Below, one piece after another: positions 25,965-33,633 of a stretch of 48,586 nt of DNA. A program made the translations under genes and the position numbers. The notes under the pieces are model-generated. The model did no database searches. It was not told the origin of the DNA and worked only from the letters and a program-made list of their open reading frames with translations. Positions within the stretch are counted from its first letter, which is position 1; each line of letters opens with the position of its first letter. Origin of the DNA: an uncultured Vampirovibrio sp. (GTDB lineage: Bacteria > Cyanobacteriota > Vampirovibrionia > Gastranaerophilales > Gastranaerophilaceae); contig CAJTNR010000015.1 of assembly GCA_910577635.1 (NCBI GenBank), positions 1 through 48,586 of the forward strand, written 5' to 3'.

Positions 25965-25970
25965 TAGAAT
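25965..25970 (+). promoter_or_regulatory. Putative -10 element (TAGAAT) for the IscU-like/GGGtGRT genes
   Basis: TAGAAT is preceded at 17-18 bp by TTAGCA (25941-25946), a weak -35. It lies 52 nt before the ATG. The string AGAATAGTT is shared with the regions before ilvC and the glutamate synthase operon. Confidence 0.4.
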
Positions 25971-26022
25971 AGTTATATAAATAGCTAGAAATAATAGTTT
26001 CATTAGTATAGAAGGAGGACAA

Positions 26023-26724
26023 ATGGACCATATTCAGCTAACTTCAGAAATTGAAGAAAAATGCTGCGTTGCTCGCGGTGTTAAAGGTAATCCTGCGCCT
26101 ATTCCACAAGAAGGCTTATGGACTAAATGCAAAGAAATTAAAGATATCTCAGGTTTAACCCATGGCTGCGGATGCTGCGCACCTCAGCAAGGAACTTGTA
26201 AATTGACTTTAAATGTTAAAAATGGTGTAATTCAAGAAGCTCTTGTTGAAACAATCGGATGTTCTGGAATGACTCATTCTGCTGCTATGGCAGGTGAAAT
26301 TCTTCCAGGAAAAACAATTCTTGAAGCACTAAATACCGATCTTGTTTGCGATGCAATTAATGTTGCTATGAGAGAATTGTTCTTGCAAATTGTTTATGGA
26401 AGAACACAAACTGCATTCTCAGAAAACGGATTGCCTGTTGGAGCAGGTCTTGAAGACCTAGGCAAGGGTTTATGTTCAATGGTTGGTACAATACATTCAA
26501 CTAAACAAAAAGGCGTAAGATACCTTTCTTTAACTGAAGGATATATCCTTGAGCTTGGTTTAGATAAGAATGATGAAGTTATAGGCTATAAGTTTGTTAA
26601 CCTTGGTAAAGTCATGGATGCTATTAAAAAAGGCGAAGATGCTAAAGCTGCTTATGAAAAAAATATCGGCACTTATGGTCGTTTTGCTGATGCAGTTAAA
26701 ACAATTGATCCTCGTCAAGAGTAG
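26023..26724 (+). CDS. IscU/NifU-N-like iron-sulfur scaffold-related protein
   Basis: The 233-residue protein has HGCGCCAPQQGTCKL and a second conserved Cys in ETIGCSGMTHSAAM. This is the pattern of IscU/NifU N-terminal scaffold folds, with extra Cys residues. No cysteine desulfurase is adjacent. It has a strong AGGAGG ribosome-binding site and is followed after 32 bp by the GGGtGRT gene, its usual genomic partner as I recall. The partnership suggests a shared, still undefined Fe-S function. Confidence 0.75.
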   Translation: MDHIQLTSEIEEKCCVARGVKGNPAPIPQEGLWTKCKEIKDISGLTHGCGCCAPQQGTCKLTLNVKNGVIQEALVETIGCSGMTHSAAMAGEILPGKTILEALNTDLVCDAINVAMRELFLQIVYGRTQTAFSENGLPVGAGLEDLGKGLCSMVGTIHSTKQKGVRYLSLTEGYILELGLDKNDEVIGYKFVNLGKVMDAIKKGEDAKAAYEKNIGTYGRFADAVKTIDPRQE

Positions 26725-26756
26725 TTAGTAGAATTTTAAATAAGGAAAAATATAAT

Positions 26757-27758
26757 ATGGCAAAATTTGAAGGACAAGATAGACGTAAAAGTACGCTTGA
26801 TAAAGTTCTTAAAGAGTATGGCTTCAAATCTTTAGACGAAGCAAATGAACTGTGTCTATCTAAAGGAATAAACGTAGATGAAATTGTAAAAGGTATTCAG
26901 CCAATTGCTTTTGATAATGCCTCTTGGGCATACACCCTTGGCTGTGCTATTGCAATTAAAAAAGGAATAGTAAACGCAGCGCAAGCAGCAGAAGCTATAG
27001 GGATAGGTTTACAAGCTTTTGCAGTTCCAGGATCCGTTGGTGATACAAGAAAAGTCGGCTTAGGACATGGTAACCTGGGTGCAATGTTATTAAGAGAAGA
27101 AACTAAGTGTTTTTGTTTCTTGGCAGGTCATGAATCTTTTGCAGCAGCAGAAGGTGCTATAGGAATTGCAAGAAACGCTAATAAAGTTAGAAAAGAACCT
27201 CTAAGAGTAATCCTTAATGGTTTAGGCAAAGATGCAGCATATATAATTTCTAGAATTAATGGTTTTACAAGTGTCGAAACTGAATATGACTATAAAACCG
27301 GTGAGTTAAAAATCGTTAAAGAAAAAGCATTCTCAGACGGTGAAAGAGCGAAAGTTCGTTGTTACGGCGCGGATGATGTTTCAGAAGGTGTTGCAATAAT
27401 GATTAAAGAAGGAGTAGATGTTTCAATAACCGGAAATTCAACAAATCCTACCAGATTCCAGCACCCTGTTGCAGGAACCTACAAAAAGTGGTGTTTTGAA
27501 AACGGCAGAAAATACTTCTCAGTTGCATCAGGCGGCGGTACTGGAAGAACGCTTCATCCTGACAATGTTGCAGCAGGTCCTGCTTCTTATGGTATGACAG
27601 ATACAATGGGTCGTATGCATGGTGACGCTCAGTTTGCCGGGTCTTCTTCGGTTCCGGCTCATGTTGAAATGATGGGTGTAATCGGAATGGGCAACAATCC
27701 AATGGTTGGAGCTACAGTTGCTGTTGCTGTTGCCATTCAAAATGCAATGAGCAAATAG
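26757..27758 (+). CDS. GGGtGRT family protein
   Basis: The 333-residue protein contains ASGGGTGRTLHPDN near residue 262, the signature that names this Pfam family. Gly-rich loops (GHGNLGAMLLREE, VIGMGNNPMVGATVAV) suggest cofactor or nucleotide binding. The function is unknown. AAGGAAAA lies upstream at good spacing. It is second in a two-gene operon ended by a clear terminator. Confidence 0.88.
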   Translation: MAKFEGQDRRKSTLDKVLKEYGFKSLDEANELCLSKGINVDEIVKGIQPIAFDNASWAYTLGCAIAIKKGIVNAAQAAEAIGIGLQAFAVPGSVGDTRKVGLGHGNLGAMLLREETKCFCFLAGHESFAAAEGAIGIARNANKVRKEPLRVILNGLGKDAAYIISRINGFTSVETEYDYKTGELKIVKEKAFSDGERAKVRCYGADDVSEGVAIMIKEGVDVSITGNSTNPTRFQHPVAGTYKKWCFENGRKYFSVASGGGTGRTLHPDNVAAGPASYGMTDTMGRMHGDAQFAGSSSVPAHVEMMGVIGMGNNPMVGATVAVAVAIQNAMSK

Positions 27759-27780
27759 TTTCAATACTACAATCTTATAA

Positions 27781-27817
27781 AAAGGCTTGAAATTTAGGAT
27801 TCAAGCCTTTTTTTATT
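27781..27817 (+). terminator. Rho-independent terminator after the GGGtGRT gene
   Basis: Arms 27781-27791 and 27800-27810 (AAAGGCTTGAA/TTCAAGCCTTT) are followed by more T residues. Confidence 0.85.
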
Positions 27818-27900
27818 GAATTAAAAAAAGCAAAGTTAGTGATTTTTGAAAAAGTATTTTTATATACTTTTAAAAATATAAAAAATAGAAATAAAACTAT

Positions 27901-27935
27901 AAAGCCCTCCATGATAAATAAAAGAAGGGCTTTTT
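27901..27935. terminator. Hairpin between convergent genes, likely terminator
   Basis: 8-bp arms AAAGCCCT (27901-27908) and AGGGCTTT (27926-27933) enclose a 17-nt loop. The T-run is better on the plus strand. It may also serve the minus-strand gene ending at 27972. Confidence 0.55.
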
Positions 27936-27971
27936 ATAGAATTAAAAGACAGAATTTCTATAATCAGAAAC

Positions 27972-29021
27972 TTATCCTAAAATACTTGTTTTTATAATGC
28001 TGCAGATTTTTTCGAATACAACACTCACTGTTTCTTTAAGTTCAACGTTTTGCTCATCTTTAGATAGATAAGTGCTTCTAATGTCTTCCAGGGTTTTGTT
28101 TAAGTTATTCTGCAGTTTTTCCGCACCGGTTTCTGTTTCTAAATGCTGCATTGTGTCAAATAATGGTTTTAGCTTTGCTGATGCCTGTTTAAATTCTTTT
28201 TCTTTGCTATCGAATAATAATTCCAGTGGAATTCCAATAACCACTGGTTCTTTATCGTTATTTGGAATATTTTTATATAGAGCTTTTTCGGCATCCTCAT
28301 AACTATATTCATAATCAGTATAGCTATGAATAATTCTTGAGCTAAAATCCATATCTCTTTTTATTTTATTATATTCATCTGATAATTCAAACAAATTAGG
28401 GTTATAGTTATAGTCATATTGCCTAGTAAAATAAGTCTCATATTGCAATGGCTGAGAAGCGTCCAAATGTTTTGTTAATACTCCTGGATTGATTGTGTAG
28501 TCTTGAAAATTGTCAGAGTTTTTATATAAAGCAAATTCGCAATTGGAAGTTGAACTTGCTAACAATTTGTTTGTTTCATTGTCTCTTATTTCAAAAGACT
28601 TAAGCAATCCATCCTTCCAGTTTGTTACAACTGTTGTTTTTTGTGCATTAGAAAAAGCTCCCGCTGTTTTGATTAATTCTCCTTCAAAATTTTCACCATC
28701 CTTTTTTAATGTTTCACCAATAAAAGATTTTAAGGGATTGCTTTTTTCTAAACTAAATTTGCTTTCTATCGTATCATTGACAATTATTGGTTTTATATTA
28801 ACAGGTGTGCTAACTTTTTTATTTGGTATAGTATTAGAAATTTTAGTATTATTGCGTTTAACCATAGCAAAACCTCCCAGAGCAAGAGCTCCAAGAGCAA
28901 TTATGACTGCAGTGTTTGAGTTTCGTTTGTTTTTGTTATGTTTACTATGAAATGAAATATTGTTGTTTTTAGAAACAATGCATTTCGGTTTTTTGCACTC
29001 GAAATTAATCGGTGTAATCAT
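27972..29021 (-). CDS. Unknown membrane-anchored protein with N-terminal 'NISF' segment
   Basis: The 349-residue protein starts with about 35 polar residues including NNNISFHSKH. One membrane segment follows (residues about 36-56, AVIIALGALALGGFAMV), then a mainly polar domain. The C-terminal third looks helical (LQNNLNKTLEDIRS). AGGAGG precedes the ATG. I recall many proteins of Gastranaerophilales having a short 'ISF' string close to the N-terminus; its meaning is unknown to me. No family is recognised. Confidence 0.65.
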   Translation of the reverse strand: MITPINFECKKPKCIVSKNNNISFHSKHNKNKRNSNTAVIIALGALALGGFAMVKRNNTKISNTIPNKKVSTPVNIKPIIVNDTIESKFSLEKSNPLKSFIGETLKKDGENFEGELIKTAGAFSNAQKTTVVTNWKDGLLKSFEIRDNETNKLLASSTSNCEFALYKNSDNFQDYTINPGVLTKHLDASQPLQYETYFTRQYDYNYNPNLFELSDEYNKIKRDMDFSSRIIHSYTDYEYSYEDAEKALYKNIPNNDKEPVVIGIPLELLFDSKEKEFKQASAKLKPLFDTMQHLETETGAEKLQNNLNKTLEDIRSTYLSKDEQNVELKETVSVVFEKICSIIKTSILG

Positions 29022-29118
29022 AATTCCTCCTATAAAATAATTCGCAAGTATATAATGTTTGTGAATAAAAAATTTTGCGCTTAAATATCTTTAAAAATTG
29101 TTAAAATTTGTAAAAAAT

Positions 29119-29147
29119 AAAGGCTCTTTAATTAAAAAAGAGCCTTT
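29119..29147 (-). terminator. Terminator after qmcA-like gene
   Basis: 11-bp arms AAAGGCTCTTT (29119-29129) and AAAGAGCCTTT (29137-29147) are followed, read on the minus strand, by ATTTTTTAC. It lies 23 bp beyond the stop of the band-7 protein gene. Confidence 0.75.
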
Positions 29148-29169
29148 ATAAAAACATTTTATTAGCTGA

Positions 29170-30138
29170 TTATTTATTCAGCATTTCCTTAATTCCATCT
29201 ATTGAAGATAGGATTCCTGTTGCTTCATAAGGCATATAAACAATCTTATTATTCTGACCTTTTGAAATATCCGCTAAGGATTCAAGGTATTTCATAGCAA
29301 TTAAATATTTATCAGGTTGTCCTTTGTTATCAAAAGCTTCTGTTATTCTTTTTATAGCTTCTTTTTCAGCCTCTGCTTCAATTAGCCTTGCTTGAGCAAA
29401 CCCTTGTGCTTTTAGGATTTCTGCTTCTTTTTGACCTTGCGCTCTATTAACCTGGGATTCTTTTTCCCCTTCTGCTTTTAAAATTGCAGATTTTTTCAAT
29501 CCTTCTGCTTCAAGAATTGCAGCACGACGGTCACGTTCTGCTTTCATTTGTTTTTCCATTGCGGATTGGATATCCTGAGGCGGGATAATATCTTGCAGTT
29601 CAACTCTGTTTACCTTAACACCCCACTTGTTTGTTGCTTCATCAAGAATCGAGCGAAGCTCAACATTAATCTTATCCCTTGAAACCAAAGTTTCGTCTAA
29701 ATCCAGTTGTCCGACAAGGTTTCTTAGAGTGGTTTGGGTTAGTTTTTCAATTGCTTCAGGTAAATTTTGAATCTCATACACAGCACTTTTTGCATCTACA
29801 ATTTGAAAATACAAAAGAGCATTAATGCTAATTGAAACGTTATCTTTTGTAATTACAGTCTGGCGGGGAAAATCGTAAACTGATTCTCTTAAGTCAATTT
29901 TTGTTTTTTCTTTAATATAGGAATAACTGCCCCCGTCAAGTCCTTTGTGGGTAATTTTCCAAGCTACTCCTCTTGGAGCTTCAATAATTGGAACGATAAA
30001 GTTAAGCCCTGATTCAAGGGTTTTTGCGTATTTTCCTAAACGCTCTACAATAACAACTTCTGCCTGCTGTACAATAATTACACCTTTAATAGCAAATACT
30101 ATTACAACAACAAGTAGTAAAATTAAAAAGATGCTCAT
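29170..30138 (-). CDS. qmcA: SPFH/band 7 membrane protein (QmcA/stomatin-like)
   Basis: The 322-residue protein has an N-terminal membrane segment, then the band 7 domain (VVIVERLGKYAKTLESGLNFIVP). A helical, Ala/Glu/Lys-rich stretch with repeated KAEGEKE and KAQGQKE units builds the oligomeric coil. Such proteins form large ring assemblies that organise membranes and regulate proteases. It is encoded 16 bp downstream of an NfeD protein, its standard partner. The symbol is by family resemblance. Confidence 0.88.
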   Translation of the reverse strand: MSIFLILLLVVVIVFAIKGVIIVQQAEVVIVERLGKYAKTLESGLNFIVPIIEAPRGVAWKITHKGLDGGSYSYIKEKTKIDLRESVYDFPRQTVITKDNVSISINALLYFQIVDAKSAVYEIQNLPEAIEKLTQTTLRNLVGQLDLDETLVSRDKINVELRSILDEATNKWGVKVNRVELQDIIPPQDIQSAMEKQMKAERDRRAAILEAEGLKKSAILKAEGEKESQVNRAQGQKEAEILKAQGFAQARLIEAEAEKEAIKRITEAFDNKGQPDKYLIAMKYLESLADISKGQNNKIVYMPYEATGILSSIDGIKEMLNK

Positions 30139-30154
30139 TTTCTCTCCTTATAAA

Positions 30155-30577
30155 CTAATCAATTTTTTCAACAAACATTACAATGCTTTCGTTTTTTATA
30201 ATTTTTACATTTGCCCCTTTGGGGATTGTTCCTTCTTTAATGTTTCTAGCTTGCCATCTTTCATCATATAGAGAAATTGCTCCTTGGTCTTTATTGATAT
30301 CCTCAAGTGCTATGGCAGTTTTCCCAATGTATTTATCTTCAATTCCTGTTTTTAATTTTTCGTTTTTTGACAGTTTTAAAAGCATTGGTCGAAGAGAGTA
30401 GATTAGAATTATTGATAAAATGCAGAAAATAATAGTAAGAACTGCAAAATTGTGAATAAAACAGGAAATAATTGCAACAATAAAAGCAGCTATTGCAAAA
30501 TTTATACAAAAAAGCGTTGGAATGAATATTTCAAGAAGTAAAAAAACTATACCAATACCAAGAATTATTTCCCACAT
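30155..30577 (-). CDS. NfeD-like membrane protein (short form)
   Basis: The 140-residue protein has hydrophobic segments over residues about 1-65 and a C-terminal OB-fold-like domain (IGKTAIALEDINKDQGAI ... GANVKIIKNES). It lacks the ClpP-like protease domain of long NfeD proteins, so it is the short type that works with SPFH proteins such as the downstream QmcA. AAGGAG precedes the start, and a well-spaced promoter is seen upstream. Confidence 0.85.
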   Translation of the reverse strand: MWEIILGIGIVFLLLEIFIPTLFCINFAIAAFIVAIISCFIHNFAVLTIIFCILSIILIYSLRPMLLKLSKNEKLKTGIEDKYIGKTAIALEDINKDQGAISLYDERWQARNIKEGTIPKGANVKIIKNESIVMFVEKID

Positions 30578-30596
30578 AAAAAACTCCTTTTTGTCT

Positions 30597-30625
30597 ATTA
30601 TATCTTATTTTTTTGTTTATGTAAA
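30597..30625 (-). promoter_or_regulatory. Sigma-70-type promoter for nfeD-qmcA
   Basis: On the minus strand TTTACA (30625-30620) and TATAAT (30602-30597) are 17 bp apart, with the -10 about 20 nt before the nfeD ATG at 30577. The -35 lies inside the 3' end of the alkD-like gene. Confidence 0.7.
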
Positions 30626-31293
30626 TTTCTAAGTTGTCTTAATTTTTCTTTTTGTGCTTCGTTCAATCGATAAGATTCCAGTGCTTTAGTTAATCCTTTA
30701 TTAACTACAAAAGGATGAAGTTTTGAATAGTCAATATTTATGCTTTGTTTATAATTTTTAATAATTAATTCAGCTAAACACCATGAAACCGCCATTTTAG
30801 AATAATAAGAATCATTATTATAGTTTTTTAGTTTTTCAACTATATAATTAAAATCATTAATAAAATATTTAAGTAAAATTACAAATCCAAATCGAAGCTC
30901 GAATTCTTTATTGGAGTTAAGGTATTTGTTTAGAAAAATTTTCCCTTGTTCTTTGTTTTTGTTAAAACACTTAAGATTAGAACAAAAAGTATCGCAGGTT
31001 GACCAGTTATTAATTTTTAAAACAAACTTTTCAATTAAAGGTTTTAGTGTTAAAAAATCTGTTTTTAAGTTTCCAATTACCATTGCTTCAATTATGGTTA
31101 GCTCCATAAACTCATCATCGTTTTTAGCTAAAAAATCAAAAGGATCATTTTTTAGGATTTTTTTTGCTATTCTTCTTAACTCCTTCAACCTAACCCCAAG
31201 AATATTGTCAACATTAGGAATTAAGGAGCTTGTAAAAACCTGATACTTTTCATCCTTAAAACTTAGCAGTTCTTCTTTAACTTTTTCTATCAT
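30598..31293 (-). CDS. AlkD-like DNA alkylation repair protein
   Basis: The 231-residue HEAT-repeat protein resembles AlkD glycosylases. It has LGVRLKELRRIAKKI near residue 33, IEAMVIGNL, and NNWSTCDTFCSNLK, matching the NW..cD active-site segment with the catalytic Asp (AlkD uses Trp and Asp to remove alkylated bases). The start overlaps the mutS2 stop (ATGA), so the two are co-translated. Confidence 0.85.
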   Translation of the reverse strand: MIEKVKEELLSFKDEKYQVFTSSLIPNVDNILGVRLKELRRIAKKILKNDPFDFLAKNDDEFMELTIIEAMVIGNLKTDFLTLKPLIEKFVLKINNWSTCDTFCSNLKCFNKNKEQGKIFLNKYLNSNKEFELRFGFVILLKYFINDFNYIVEKLKNYNNDSYYSKMAVSWCLAELIIKNYKQSINIDYSKLHPFVVNKGLTKALESYRLNEAQKEKLRQLRNLHKQKNKI

Positions 31294-33629
31294 ACTAAAT
31301 CTATTATTGTAACTCCTTCTCTACCTTCGTTTTCTCCTGCGTATCGGTATTTTGAAACATAAGGAGAATTTTTTAAATAATCGTTTATTGCTTGTTTTAG
31401 CGCTCCTGAACCAAAACCGTGAATAACTGTTATTTGATTTAGTCCCCTCAGACTTGCTTTATCAAGTTTTTCATCAAGATATTCAACAGCATCAATTGCC
31501 CTCATTCCTCTTAAATCCAGTCTTGATAATAAACTTTCTGTATTATCAAAGTTAACCTGAACTTTTTTTAAATGCGGCTCAATTTTTTTGTCAGTTTTAG
31601 CTAAATCTTTAATTTTTACCTTGGATTGAATATTTCCTATTCTAATTGTAACAACCCCTTTTTTATCAGGCAGCGAATCCAGTATTGCAACTTGATTCAG
31701 CTTTTTAATTAAAACGTTCTGTCCGATTTTGAGCTGTTGTGAATCGAGTTTGGGGTATTTTTCGCTTAGATTATCATCTTCAATTGAAAACTCTTGTCTT
31801 GTTTTATTTTCTATTCTGTTTAGTTTATCATAGCTTCTGAGTGCTACTTTTAAGCTTTTTTCTTTTCGAATTTCTTCCACAATTTCTTTAATTTCGCTTC
31901 TTGCTGCTTCAAGTTGGGATTGGAACTTTTTTTTGAAGTTTTCTAAAGATTTTTTCTTGTTTTGTTTAAGTTCTTTTAGTTTTTTTTCGTATTGCTCGTT
32001 TGTATTCTTTGCTTCCTGCAATACAATTTTTGTTTTTTGTTCTTTTTCAATTAAATTTTGGTTAGTTTTTTCAATTTCAATAAAAAGTTTTGAACTATCC
32101 GAATTGTTGTTTAATAAAACCTCTCTTGCTCTTGTAATAATACTTTCTTTTAAACCAAGCTCGCTTGAAATGTCAATCGCATTAGATGTTCCGCTCATAC
32201 CGATAATTAAATTGTACTTTGGTTTTAGGGTTTTAATGTCAAATAAAACAGTAGCATTTTCAAAGTAGGAATCACTGTACTTGAGTGCTTTTAGCTCTCC
32301 TAAGTGCGTTGTAATAACTGCTTGAGTATTTTTTTCTTTAATAAATTCAAGAATTGCTTGTGCTAAACTTGCTCCTTCAATAGGATCAGTGCCTGAACCC
32401 AGTTCATCCAATAAAACAAGAGAATTATCATCAATATTATCTAATATATCTTTAATATTTTTTATATGAGCGGAAAAAGTTGAAAAACCCTGCTCTAAAC
32501 TTTGTTCCTTTGATATATCGCAGAAAATATTTTTATAAGGATAAATTTTAGCCCCTAAACAAGGGATAAATAGTCCCGCTTTAGTCATCAAGGTAAGCAG
32601 TCCTGCTGTTTTTAGAGCAATTGTTTTGCCTCCTGTATTAGATCCTGTAATAAGAAGACAATTATAGGTTTTTCCTAATATAAAGTCGTTTTCTACAATA
32701 TTGTCCTTGACTTCAACTAAGATAGGGTGGCGCATTGCCTGGATATCAATAATTTTTTCTTTTATAAGCTGTGGTTTTTGTGCTTTTAGATGAATTGAAT
32801 ACTTTGCTTTAGCAAAAACAATATCCAGCTTTGTTAATAGCTTTTGGTTTTTGCTTAATTCTTCTTTAATTTCTTTAAGTTTAGAACTTAATATTAGAAT
32901 AATTCTATCAATTTCAGCTTTTATTTCAATTTCAATTTGTCTGAGTTTATTTGATAAAGGAACAAGAGAAGAGGGCTCTATAAAATAGGTCAAATTGGTT
33001 GAGGAAATATCATGGACTATTCCCTGAACTTTGTTTTTATCCGAAGCCTTAACTTGAAAAACAGGGCGGTTGTCTCTTGTTGAAACTATTGTATCTTGAA
33101 GATAACTTGAAAATTGTGGATTGTTTAATAGAGTGCTGATTGCGCTTTTTAAGTTTTCTTTATTATCCCGATAGGAACTTCTAAGTGCTTTAAGAGTATT
33201 TGAGGCACTATCAACGACATTTAGTTCATTATCGAAAGTACTAAAAATTTCTTCTTCTAAGACTTTATTAATATACAAATTTTTTGCAATTTCAGATAAA
33301 TTATCAATATTATCTTCTTTTGTAATAAAGTTTCTTGTTAATCTTGCGCTTTTTAAGTTATTGGTTAGCTCAATAATTTCTCTTGGTTCTAAGTAGTTTT
33401 GTTTAAAAATTGAATCAACATCTAAAATTTCTTCTAAAGGAAGAGATTTTTGAGTATTATCAATTATTCTTCTTGCTTGTTCAACCAAAGTAAGTTCATA
33501 TTCGATTTTTGATTGTTCACTATAAACATCAAGGTTTTTAATAGCAGTTTTTGCAATAGAACTACTTGCATATTTTGATAAATTCTCCAAAACCTTATCA
33601 AATTCAAGTGCTTTATAATGTTCTAACAT
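31290..33629 (-). CDS. mutS2: MutS2 family ATPase/endonuclease
   Basis: The 779-residue protein has a MutS core and clamp in the first 300 residues, Walker A TGSNTGGKT near residue 330 and Walker B LVLLDELGSGTDP. A Lys/Glu-rich coiled coil follows, with a C-terminal Smr domain (LDLRGMRAIDAVEYL and HGFGSGAL in place of the usual HGxGTG). MutS2 binds branched DNA and/or collided ribosomes. It starts 4 bp after the helicase stop and overlaps the alkD-like gene, so all three are probably one operon. Confidence 0.95.
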   Translation of the reverse strand: MLEHYKALEFDKVLENLSKYASSSIAKTAIKNLDVYSEQSKIEYELTLVEQARRIIDNTQKSLPLEEILDVDSIFKQNYLEPREIIELTNNLKSARLTRNFITKEDNIDNLSEIAKNLYINKVLEEEIFSTFDNELNVVDSASNTLKALRSSYRDNKENLKSAISTLLNNPQFSSYLQDTIVSTRDNRPVFQVKASDKNKVQGIVHDISSTNLTYFIEPSSLVPLSNKLRQIEIEIKAEIDRIILILSSKLKEIKEELSKNQKLLTKLDIVFAKAKYSIHLKAQKPQLIKEKIIDIQAMRHPILVEVKDNIVENDFILGKTYNCLLITGSNTGGKTIALKTAGLLTLMTKAGLFIPCLGAKIYPYKNIFCDISKEQSLEQGFSTFSAHIKNIKDILDNIDDNSLVLLDELGSGTDPIEGASLAQAILEFIKEKNTQAVITTHLGELKALKYSDSYFENATVLFDIKTLKPKYNLIIGMSGTSNAIDISSELGLKESIITRAREVLLNNNSDSSKLFIEIEKTNQNLIEKEQKTKIVLQEAKNTNEQYEKKLKELKQNKKKSLENFKKKFQSQLEAARSEIKEIVEEIRKEKSLKVALRSYDKLNRIENKTRQEFSIEDDNLSEKYPKLDSQQLKIGQNVLIKKLNQVAILDSLPDKKGVVTIRIGNIQSKVKIKDLAKTDKKIEPHLKKVQVNFDNTESLLSRLDLRGMRAIDAVEYLDEKLDKASLRGLNQITVIHGFGSGALKQAINDYLKNSPYVSKYRYAGENEGREGVTIIDLV

Positions 33630-33633
33630 AATA

